NCBI GenBank assembly: GCA_041663485.1
Contig: JBAYMO010000006.1
Coordinates: 1-46,398 of the forward strand
Length of the DNA: 46,398 bases
Direction: 5' to 3'
From: 02-FULL-45-11b sp041663485
GTDB lineage: Bacteria > Patescibacteriota > Patescibacteriia > Buchananbacterales > UBA6539
Part shown: positions 40,433 to 46,398 of the stretch, in pieces
Position numbering within the stretch: position 1 is the stretch's first letter
Layout: each line of letters opens with the position of its first letter
Program-made: the position numbers and the translations under genes
Notes under the pieces: model-generated
What the model was told of the DNA's origin: nothing
Database searches by the model: none
Seen by the model: the letters and a program-made list of their open reading frames with translations, nothing else

Positions 40433-40882
40433 TTATTGTGAACTCGTGCTTGATTCGGTAGTATTGGATTCACCGACCTGGTAACCAGTCGCTTCGCCGG
40501 CTTGACTGATGACAAAAGCCGTGATAGCGTAAGCACCCAGAATAATAATTATTCCGATAATGCTGCCGCGTAGAATTGATTTGGCTTTGGTTAATTTTTC
40601 GTCGTTGCCGGCGGAAGTCAACCAAAGGAATCCGGCATAAATAGTATAACCCAAAAAAATAACTCCCAAAAGCGAGAGAAAGATTTGGATGATTTGGCCA
40701 ATGGTGATCGTGATGGGGGTGGTGCCAAAACCGGCCGCGGTACCCACTTTCTCCATTTTATCGGTTAAATTAAGCTGAGAACCCCCGGTAGTTTCGCCGG
40801 CGGCTAGAATCAACGAAGAAGAGCAGCTCAAGCCCATCACAATTAAACAGACAATCACTAAGGCTTTGAAAGATTTTTTCAT
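40433..40882 (-). CDS. TrbC/VirB2-like pilin, copy 7
   Basis: 149 residues. Signal peptide with a cysteine-bearing core (MGLSCSSSLILAAG), then YTIYAGFLWLTSAGNDEKLTKAKSILRGSIIGIIIILGAYAITAFVI, and a Ser/Thr-rich tail (NTTESSTSSQ) that could be glycosylated. The start lies one base after the stop of copy 6. Confidence 0.75.
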   Translation of the reverse strand: MKKSFKALVIVCLIVMGLSCSSSLILAAGETTGGSQLNLTDKMEKVGTAAGFGTTPITITIGQIIQIFLSLLGVIFLGYTIYAGFLWLTSAGNDEKLTKAKSILRGSIIGIIIILGAYAITAFVISQAGEATGYQVGESNTTESSTSSQ

Positions 40883-40883
40883 A

Positions 40884-41267
40884 TTATTTGGTTAAAGTTT
40901 CTTGCAAACGGCTGGTAACGAAATAGCTGATGCCGTAAGCCGAAAGGGTAATAATTAAACCGGTAATGGCGGCTTTTAAAATGTCTTTAGCCTGATCAAT
41001 TTTTTCTTCCTGGCCCCTGGCCGTCATCCAAATCGCGCCGCCGTAAATTACTAAGCCTAAAAATAAAATTCCCAAAAGGCTTAGAAATACGGCAATAGCG
41101 GAGCCGACAAAGCCCAAAGCCTTATCTTCGTCGCCGGTGGGTAGGGCCACGCTGCCCAGCGCGCCTTTCATTTGTTCGGTGATACTGGCGGCTAAAACCA
41201 GCGTCGGCAAACAATAAAAAACCAAGATTAAAATAAAAACCATTAAATGTTTTTTTGCCGTGGTCAT
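40884..41267 (-). CDS. TrbC/VirB2-like pilin, copy 6
   Basis: 127 residues, a compact member: signal peptide ending VLAASI, then LVIYGGAIWMTARGQEEKIDQAKDILKAAITGLIITLSAYGISYFVT. A 63-base gap with a seven-pair hairpin (TAAACGT/ACGTTTA, 41285-41312 region) separates it from copy 5. Confidence 0.75.
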   Translation of the reverse strand: MTTAKKHLMVFILILVFYCLPTLVLAASITEQMKGALGSVALPTGDEDKALGFVGSAIAVFLSLLGILFLGLVIYGGAIWMTARGQEEKIDQAKDILKAAITGLIITLSAYGISYFVTSRLQETLTK

Positions 41268-41330
41268 AATTATTTATTGACTAAACGTCGCCACTTAATT
41301 TAGCTTACGTTTAAATTATTTAAATAAATC

Positions 41331-41735
41331 CTATTTGGTGATGGTACCGATATTGGTTAAAACGAATTCGGTGATGATGCGCGACATGATGATAATAATT
41401 AAGCCGATAATCAGCTCTTTCATTAATTCTTTGGCTTTTTCGATTTGTTCATCATTGCCTTTGGCGGTCATCCAAAGATAGCCGGAGTAAATTATCATTA
41501 GAAAGAAAACTAGTCCGACAAAAGTTAAAAGCGAATTGACAATAAAGATTAAACTATCGCGGAAAGTGAAGCCCGTAACGGTTACGGTTTTACCGCCGCC
41601 AAAGGCGTAATTGGTGATTTTAGTGACACTGCCGGCCATTTGATCGAACATGGAAGTAGCGGCCAGAACCGGAGTGGCAACAACGACAAAAAATAATAAG
41701 CAAAAAACAATAATTGAAATGATTTTTTTATTCAT
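41331..41735 (-). CDS. TrbC/VirB2-like pilin, copy 5
   Basis: 134 residues. Signal peptide ending PVLAATS, then LMIIYSGYLWMTAKGNDEQIEKAKELMKELIIGLIIIIMSRIITEFVL. The second helix carries Arg and Glu (SRIITEFVL), shared in part with copy 4 (FARLIVELVL), so copies 4 and 5 form a subgroup. Confidence 0.75.
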   Translation of the reverse strand: MNKKIISIIVFCLLFFVVVATPVLAATSMFDQMAGSVTKITNYAFGGGKTVTVTGFTFRDSLIFIVNSLLTFVGLVFFLMIIYSGYLWMTAKGNDEQIEKAKELMKELIIGLIIIIMSRIITEFVLTNIGTITK

Positions 41736-41740
41736 AAAGA

Positions 41741-42151
41741 TTACGAAGTTTTAACCGTCTGACCCAAGTAGAACAAAACCAATTCAACAATCAACCGCGC
41801 GAAAATAATTATCGCCAGACCGATGGTGGAATTAATTAGCATGCTTTTGGCGCGGCCAACTTGTTCATCCTTGCCATGGGCGTTAAACCAAAGAAAGCCA
41901 GCGTAAATAATGTTAACCATAAAAAGTATGCCCATTAAAGTTAGCATGCCATTAATATAATTGGCCCAAGTGGTTTCAAAGCTATTGACCGGCTTTCCGC
42001 CGTCAGTAACGGGATAGCCGGCGTTTTCTCCGGTTTTGGCAAAACCGCTCAGGATTTGATCAAACGTGCCGGCTTGGGCAGTTTGGGCGGACAATAAACC
42101 AAAAACCGTCAAAGTTATTACGGAAAAATAATAATTGATTTTTTGTAGCAT
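41741..42151 (-). CDS. TrbC/VirB2-like pilin, copy 4
   Basis: 136 residues. Signal peptide ending AQTAQAG, then NIIYAGFLWFNAHGKDEQVGRAKSMLINSTIGLAIIIFARLIVELVLFYLG. The loop reads FNAHGKDEQ where the others have MTAxGNxEK, making it one of the most divergent members. Confidence 0.75.
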   Translation of the reverse strand: MLQKINYYFSVITLTVFGLLSAQTAQAGTFDQILSGFAKTGENAGYPVTDGGKPVNSFETTWANYINGMLTLMGILFMVNIIYAGFLWFNAHGKDEQVGRAKSMLINSTIGLAIIIFARLIVELVLFYLGQTVKTS

Positions 42152-42157
42152 AAATAA

Positions 42158-42568
42158 TTATTGGCCAACAGATGCTTTTAAAGCGGCCAGCATCGTATAG
42201 ACTAAAGCGTATGAAAGAAATATAACAATCATGCCGTTAATGCCATTGATGATAAAACCCTTGGCTTTGCCAATTTTTTCTTCATTGCCGCCGGCCGTCA
42301 TCCAAAGATAACCGCCGACTAAGATAATGGTCATAAATACCATACCTAAGGCGGAAAACAGGTAGTTGATGGCTCGGCCTAGCATGGTGGCCAAATCAGT
42401 TTCCGACGTAGACAAGCCGGCTTTGTTGGCACTTTGTTTAATGCCAGTTTGAACCGCATCAATGCCGGTGCTGGCCGCTAAAACTGGAGTCAGTTGGATA
42501 AAAATTAAAAGCGATAAGACAAAAAATACCGCCGAGGTTGAAATAATTTTTTTGGAGATTTTTTTCAT
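42158..42568 (-). CDS. TrbC/VirB2-like pilin, copy 3
   Basis: 136 residues from ATG 42568, which starts the signal peptide (KKISKKIISTSAVFFVLSLLIF); an upstream ATG at 42604 lies inside a stem-loop and is unlikely. The pilin block is ILVGGYLWMTAGGNEEKIGKAKGFIINGINGMIVIFLSYALVYTML. No Shine-Dalgarno is seen. Confidence 0.75.
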   Translation of the reverse strand: MKKISKKIISTSAVFFVLSLLIFIQLTPVLAASTGIDAVQTGIKQSANKAGLSTSETDLATMLGRAINYLFSALGMVFMTIILVGGYLWMTAGGNEEKIGKAKGFIINGINGMIVIFLSYALVYTMLAALKASVGQ

Positions 42569-42589
42569 GCTATTGTTTTTAATTTTTTT

Positions 42590-42625
42590 AAGAGGAGACG
42601 CCAATCATTCAGGCCGCCTCCCCTT
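42590..42625 (-). repeat. Intercistronic stem-loop after the first gene of the pilin operon
   Basis: On minus, AAGGGGAGGC with GCC (42625-42612) pairs with GGCGTCTCCTCTT (42602-42590): about 13 pairs with one bulge and two wobbles around a nine-base loop, not followed by T. It could block 3'-5' decay and leave more mRNA for the upstream gene. Confidence 0.55.
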
Positions 42626-42656
42626 AAAAACGTATGTGAGTAAACTAATTCAGAGA

Positions 42657-43016
42657 TTAAACAGCACCGGTAGCAGCCAACATTTGGGAGATAACAAAAG
42701 TGGCAATGGCGTAGGCGGTGAAAATAATGATTAAGCCGATAATGCCGGCCGTGATAACTTTTTTAGCTTCGCCGACTTTCTCCTCATTACCACCGGAGGT
42801 CATCCAGCGGAAACCACCCCAGAGAATAATAATAATGGCTAAAATTCCTAAAAAGCCCAACAAAACATTGACGATGTTCATTACGCCTTCGCGGATATCG
42901 TTGGTACCAAGACCAGTAAATGTGCCATATTCAATGCCCGTGTCTAAAGCTAAGACTGGCAGAGCGGTCATGGAAAAGACGACTGCTAAAGTTAGTAAAG
43001 TTGCGATTTTTTTCAT
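42657..43016 (-). CDS. TrbC/VirB2-like pilin, copy 2, candidate major subunit
   Basis: 119 residues from ATG 43016, set by AAAGGAGGTG six bases upstream, the best ribosome site in the array. Signal peptide ending PVLALDTG, a short linker, then ILWGGFRWMTSGGNEEKVGEAKKVITAGIIGLIIIFTAYAIATFVI. It is the shortest copy. A strong private promoter, an mRNA hairpin before the Shine-Dalgarno and a stem-loop after the gene all fit a highly made major pilin, with the copies downstream as minor subunits; this is inference. Confidence 0.78.
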   Translation of the reverse strand: MKKIATLLTLAVVFSMTALPVLALDTGIEYGTFTGLGTNDIREGVMNIVNVLLGFLGILAIIIILWGGFRWMTSGGNEEKVGEAKKVITAGIIGLIIIFTAYAIATFVISQMLAATGAV

Positions 43017-43034
43017 TTTTTCACCTCCTTTCAA

Positions 43035-43074
43035 AACTATCATTTGATTTTTAATATTTTTTTGTTTGATAGTT
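43035..43074 (-). repeat. Leader hairpin before the candidate major pilin
   Basis: On minus AACTATCA (43074-43067) pairs with TGATAGTT (43042-43035) around a very AT-rich loop, a few bases before the AAAGGAGGTG ribosome site. Confidence 0.45.
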
Positions 43075-43088
43075 GATTGACTGACTTA

Positions 43089-43117
43089 ATTATAATAAAT
43101 ATTAAGCTTTGGGTCAA
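43089..43117 (-). promoter_or_regulatory. Promoter of the main pilin operon
   Basis: TTGACC (43117-43112), 17 bases, TATAAT (43094-43089). Confidence 0.7.
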
Positions 43118-43150
43118 TTTTTTGTTTGCTTTTTGCTATATGTTATCTCG

Positions 43151-43726
43151 CTAGTTAGCGTCTTCGCCATCGCCAGTAGTTGTATTGTCTTCACCTTCGC
43201 TGGCAGTTGGGACTTCTGTGGTACTGGCACCTGAACCGGGTGATTCAACAGCTTGCTGTTTTGACCAAACTTGACCAAAGATGGTAGCCGGCGTACTGCC
43301 AATTTGGCCTTGAGTGAGCGCGCTGATAGTGGTATTAACCACCAGCCAAGAGCCCAAAACAATTACTAAACCGACGGCGGCAGCGATAATGGCTTGTTTA
43401 CCTTTATCAATTATTTCCGATTTGCCGGCGGCAGCAATCCATAAAACTCCGCCATAGACAAAAATTAAAAGCGCGGCGCTACCGGTTAAGGCTAAAATAA
43501 TTTGGGTAAAATTAATTACGGTTTGATACATCGCATTTAAGCCGCAATTATTAACATCGGAACCGGTTTGATCGCCCGTGCAAGATTGGGGGATTAAGCA
43601 GCCACCCTCGATGCCAATACTCTTTAAAAATGGCGAACATTCCAGGGCTAGAGCGGGCGTAGCCGATAAAAATAAAAAGCCAAAAATAAACAGGCTCAAA
43701 ACTAAAAACACTTTTGATTTATTCAT
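43151..43726 (-). CDS. Extended TrbC/VirB2-like pilin, copy 1
   Basis: 191 residues, longer than the rest. Signal peptide ending PALALEC, then a cysteine-containing segment (C, GGCLIPQSCTG, NNCGLN: four or more Cys, probably disulfides outside the cell). The pilin block is FVYGGVLWIAAAGKSEIIDKGKQAIIAAAVGLVIVLGSWLVVNT, and the tail is rich in Thr, Ser, Glu and Asp. The loop KSEIIDKGK departs from GNxEKxxKAK. It lies 19 bases after the solute-binding-protein gene, so it is likely transcribed with it and not with the other pilins. Confidence 0.72.
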   Translation of the reverse strand: MNKSKVFLVLSLFIFGFLFLSATPALALECSPFLKSIGIEGGCLIPQSCTGDQTGSDVNNCGLNAMYQTVINFTQIILALTGSAALLIFVYGGVLWIAAAGKSEIIDKGKQAIIAAAVGLVIVLGSWLVVNTTISALTQGQIGSTPATIFGQVWSKQQAVESPGSGASTTEVPTASEGEDNTTTGDGEDAN

Positions 43727-43745
43727 ATTAATAACTAATTATAAG

Positions 43746-45119
43746 CTAGTAAGTCTGCTGGATTTTTTGAATGCCTAATTCTATGGCTTCTTTTAAAGCT
43801 GTGTTTTGATTGACGGAGTCAATCATGGTTTTAAAAGACTGCTCCATGGCGGTGGCGTTTTTGCCCTGGTACCAGCTTTTGGCGGTTAAGAGTTGATCAG
43901 CAAAAACTTGGAGTTGGTCATTCTTTTTCTGCTCATCCACTAAGCTGCGCAAAGCCGTGGGGCGATTAGTCTTGGCCAAGTATTTTTTCGCTTCCGCGCT
44001 TTTGGCGATAAATTGCAAAAAGTCCCAAGCTTCATTAATATTTTTGCTTTTTTTGGAAACAGTGTTGATCCAGTAGTTGGCATAATTGGTGGTCGGTCGG
44101 CCCTCAATTTGCGGCATGGCCGCGATACCGTAGTTTAACTTGCCCCCGCGTTTTGATTCCAAATAGGCGATATCATCATTATAACCAAAAATTATGGCTA
44201 CTCGACCCTGGGCAAAAGAATCCAAAGAGTTGGGGAAAGTGCCGTTCCAAGTATATACTTCGCGTTCGTTGTTGGCAAAATCCGTATAGAATCTTAAGGC
44301 TTCAAGGCCCGGATTATAGTCTTTTATGTCAATATTGGTGGGGATACTACCAAAAGTAACTTGGTTGCCATTAGTCATTTCCGCGCCGTTTTGCATCATT
44401 AGTAAAGATAAAATATCGGCCGCGTAATCAATGTTACTGGCTGTGCCTAAAGCCGTGCCGGATTGAATAAGATTGCCGTTTTTATCCTGGTAGGTTAAGG
44501 CTTTGACGTTTTGCTGCATGGCCAGCCAGGTGGTGGGGGGCAAAGGAATGCCGGCATTATTTAATAAATCACGATTATAGAACATGACTAAAGTATCCAC
44601 CCAAGTGGGTAAGCCGTAAATTTTATTGTCGCGCACGACATCATTATAGACCACGTCCAAAAACGCATTTTTTAATTGCGCGGCAGTAATGCTGGGGTTT
44701 TCTCGGATCTCCGTGACGGTTTCTTCTTTGATATTGAGACTAGTTTTGATATATTGGTAGGCGATTTTGGTAGTGGCTGGCATCGGTTCGATTTTGGACA
44801 AGTATTTGGTCAGCCAGGTATTTTTGATGGTAAAGATATCCGGTCCACGATCTTCGGCCAAAGCGTCAAGCAACTCCGTTTCAAATTCCGCCCATCTGAT
44901 TTGGCGATAAGCAATGCTGACATGCGGATGCAAGGCGCGATAATCGGCGATCATTTCATCAAAATTACCAGGTTCGTCGCTGACGCCCCACCAGGTCAAT
45001 TCAACCGGCTGCAAAGCTTGCTCTTCGGCCGGAGTAATGAAGTTGCAGCGAAAACCCGTGGTAATCAAACAAAAAAATAACAACAATAAAACTAAAGTTT
45101 TTGTTTTGGTGTATTTCAT
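43746..45119 (-). CDS. Extracellular solute-binding protein, family 1 (sugar type)
   Basis: 457 residues. The N-terminal signal (TLVLLLLFFCLITTGFRCN) has a Cys that could be lipidated, although GFRC is a poor lipobox. The domain pattern ELTWWGVSDEPGNFDEMIADYRALHPHV, PDIFTIKNTWL, YGLPTWVDTLVMFYNRDLL, GRVAIIFGYNDD and a C-terminal NEAWDFLQFIAKSAEAKKYL fits ABC sugar-binding proteins. No permease or ATPase gene lies nearby, so it may be an orphan receptor or serve a system elsewhere. It precedes pilin copy 1 by 19 bases. Confidence 0.85.
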   Translation of the reverse strand: MKYTKTKTLVLLLLFFCLITTGFRCNFITPAEEQALQPVELTWWGVSDEPGNFDEMIADYRALHPHVSIAYRQIRWAEFETELLDALAEDRGPDIFTIKNTWLTKYLSKIEPMPATTKIAYQYIKTSLNIKEETVTEIRENPSITAAQLKNAFLDVVYNDVVRDNKIYGLPTWVDTLVMFYNRDLLNNAGIPLPPTTWLAMQQNVKALTYQDKNGNLIQSGTALGTASNIDYAADILSLLMMQNGAEMTNGNQVTFGSIPTNIDIKDYNPGLEALRFYTDFANNEREVYTWNGTFPNSLDSFAQGRVAIIFGYNDDIAYLESKRGGKLNYGIAAMPQIEGRPTTNYANYWINTVSKKSKNINEAWDFLQFIAKSAEAKKYLAKTNRPTALRSLVDEQKKNDQLQVFADQLLTAKSWYQGKNATAMEQSFKTMIDSVNQNTALKEAIELGIQKIQQTY

Positions 45120-45152
45120 AAATTCGTGAGAAAAGTTTTTGGCTTTTCTTTT

Positions 45153-46016
45153 TTATTTTAAAGTTTTCAAGAATTTTTTGAAATCGTCTTTGATTTCTTT
45201 GTCTTTCAGGCCAAATTCCACATTGGCTTTGAGCCAGCCGAGCTTATTGCCCATATCATAAACATCGCCGTCAATAATTTTGGCGTAGACCGGTCGCTTC
45301 TTCATTAAATTAGCAATCGCATCAACCAACCAAAGTTCATTATCTTTACCTAGTTTGGTATTTTCCAAAGCTTCAAAAATTTCCGGAGTAAAAATATAAC
45401 CGCCCAAACCGCCCAAACGACTGGTGGTTTTGTCCGGACCGGGTTTTTCCACGACACTTTTAGCTTGAAAAATTCCTGGTTCGACTTCCACACCCTCAAT
45501 CACGGCGTATTTTTTGGTTTCTTCGTCGGTAATTTGGCGAGCGGTGATAACCGGATCGCCGTATTTTTCAAAAACTTCCACCAATTGTCTGATGTGGGAT
45601 TTTTTGCCGCAGTCCCAGATATCATCGCCCCAAACCACCGCAAACGGTTCATTGCCAATCGCGGCTTTAGCGTTTAAAACCGGAGTGCCATTGCCGTATG
45701 GGCCTTTCTGGCGGATATAAATAAAGTTGGCTAATTCCGCCACTTCCTTGATTTCTTGGTAATATTTGGTTTTGCCGGCTTTTAATAAATAATTTTCCAA
45801 GTATTCGTTGCGATCAAAATGATCCTCAATTGCGCGTTTGTTGGAGCCGGTGATTAAAACGATGTCAGTAATCCCGGCCTTAACCGCTTCTTCAACAATA
45901 TATTGAATCGTTGGTTTGTCTAAAACCGGAAGCATTTCTTTGGGTTGAGCTTTGGTCGCTGGAAGGAAACGGGTGCCTAAACCGGCGACAGGGATAACAA
46001 GTTTGCGAATTTTCAT
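45153..46016 (-). CDS. galU: UTP-glucose-1-phosphate uridylyltransferase
   Basis: 287 residues from ATG 46016 (MKIRKLVIPVAGLGTRFLPATKAQPKEMLPV...), the conserved start; the open frame extends 13 residues further. It makes UDP-glucose from UTP and glucose-1-phosphate. Seen: the nucleotide-binding GLGTRFLPATKAQPKEMLPVLDKP, FAVVWGDDIWDC, VEKPGPDKTTSRLGGLGGYIF and DNELWLVDAI. WGDD stands where many GalU have LPDD. It supplies glycan synthesis and provides the partner nucleotide for galT. Confidence 0.93.
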   Translation of the reverse strand: MKIRKLVIPVAGLGTRFLPATKAQPKEMLPVLDKPTIQYIVEEAVKAGITDIVLITGSNKRAIEDHFDRNEYLENYLLKAGKTKYYQEIKEVAELANFIYIRQKGPYGNGTPVLNAKAAIGNEPFAVVWGDDIWDCGKKSHIRQLVEVFEKYGDPVITARQITDEETKKYAVIEGVEVEPGIFQAKSVVEKPGPDKTTSRLGGLGGYIFTPEIFEALENTKLGKDNELWLVDAIANLMKKRPVYAKIIDGDVYDMGNKLGWLKANVEFGLKDKEIKDDFKKFLKTLK

Positions 46017-46067
46017 AAGCAAGTAAATTTGCGAATAATATAATAATTTAACCAATTGCTTGCTATT

Positions 46068-46096
46068 ATTATACTAAAAAATAGGGAAATTGTAAA
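46068..46096 (-). promoter_or_regulatory. galU promoter
   Basis: TTTACA (46096-46091), 17 bases, TATAAT (46073-46068). Confidence 0.65.
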
Positions 46097-46121
46097 AACC
46101 GATAAAGTGTGATAAATTTAA

Positions 46122-46153
46122 CCTGTTCCTGGGCTTATTTGGGCCAGGAAGCG
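46122..46153. repeat. Short hairpin upstream of the tRNA gene
   Basis: TTCCTGG and CCAGGAA enclose an 11-base loop about 20 bases before the tRNA. No T run follows on either strand. Confidence 0.4.
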
Positions 46154-46168
46154 ATCAAGCTAGAACGC

Positions 46169-46256
46169 GGAGAGGTGGCCGAGTGGTTTAAGGCGACGGT
46201 CTCGAACACCGTTTGGGCGCAAGTCCTCCAGGGTTCGAATCCCTGCCTCTCCGCCA
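46169..46256 (+). tRNA. tRNA-Ser, anticodon CGA
   Basis: An 88-base gene including an encoded CCA. Acceptor stem GGAGAGG with CCTCTCC, discriminator G, anticodon stem ACGGT/ACCGT around loop CTCGAAC (anticodon CGA, reads UCG), a long variable arm as expected for class II tRNA-Ser, and the T loop GGTTCGAATCC. Confidence 0.95.
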
Positions 46257-46398
46257 AGTTTTACATTCAGCGAAATTGAAAGATGTTGCCTCGGCGCAAA
46301 GCGCCTCGGCATGGTATTTTCCGCTATTTTGAAGGCATTCTTGAAATCCAAAACCAAAGTGCGGTCGGCAATGTGGACGTTCGAACCAATCTTTTTAA
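46257..46398. other. Tail after the tRNA, no supported gene
   Basis: Short open frames run to the window edge on plus, but none has a start with a ribosome site or a recognisable family. A small hairpin GGCGC-AAA-GCGCC is present near 46292-46304. Confidence 0.4.

Noticed and set aside
46160..46357. Minus-strand ORF of 65 residues with GEAGIRTLEDLRP
   Set aside because: It is the well-known false ORF antisense to tRNA-Ser; the tRNA explains the sequence.
1..46398. CRISPR array, insertion sequence or prophage
   Set aside because: No regularly spaced repeats, transposase, integrase or phage structural gene was seen anywhere in the window.
46260..46398. Partial gene at the right edge
   Set aside because: The frames are open only because the stretch is short; no start signal or family motif.

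Overview
The window looks like a chromosome segment from a Candidate Phyla Radiation (Patescibacteria, Parcubacteria-like) bacterium. The grounds are AT-rich, tightly packed genes, a tandem array of small TrbC/VirB2-like (T4SS_pilin) membrane proteins, DUF2079 and GT-C type membrane proteins, and reduced versions of housekeeping genes. UGA serves as a normal stop, so the code is standard and the Gracilibacteria/SR1 recoding does not apply. No taxonomic search could be run, so the phylum is an inference.

Layout. 1-500: the end of rnhB and a small accessory gene with its own promoter and terminators. 567-1995: a methyltransferase, a membrane protein and YraN. 2005-2802: a mini-transcript or attenuator and two small genes. 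2838-5545: nusA and tig. 5546-6113: a protein-poor locus read on the minus strand, with a strong promoter, a 19-residue hydrophobic peptide, overlapping terminators and two long RNA stems. 6242-8726: a secreted metallopeptidase-like protein and an L,D-transpeptidase. 8755-11093: argS, a receiver-domain protein and a ferredoxin. 11150-15893: the replication-origin neighbourhood, with PRC-barrel protein, yidC, yidD, rnpA and rpmH on minus and dnaA and dnaN on plus, with DnaA boxes on both sides of dnaA. 15894-18546: three accessory genes; the first two lie between two copies of the 3' end of dnaN. 18559-25224 (minus): PBP1A, galT, tmk-like, DUF1846, ruvC, yebC. 25412-38414: a sugar-phosphate isomerase followed by a surface-glycan or glycoprotein cluster (an STT3-like protein, a GT-C-like protein, three GT2 enzymes, three tandem paralogous membrane proteins, DUF2079). 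38502-43726: ten pilin-like genes with a foreign-looking lipoprotein gene set between the last two. 43746-46016: a solute-binding lipoprotein and galU. 46169-46256: tRNA-Ser(CGA).

How it fits together. PBP1A, the L,D-transpeptidase, YidC, galU, galT, the isomerase and the glycosyltransferase block together build the envelope and its sugar coat. The pilin array would supply a surface filament or secretion channel. The origin block, nusA, tig, argS, ruvC and rnhB are ordinary core functions.

A second theme is a scattered set of small plus-strand genes (251, 2202, 16022, 17020, 17771, 39054). They have better Shine-Dalgarno sequences than most core genes, more GC-rich codons, private promoters and usually private terminators, and no recognised function. 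They look like single-gene accessory cassettes dropped between core operons, and the dnaN duplication catches one such insertion in the sequence.
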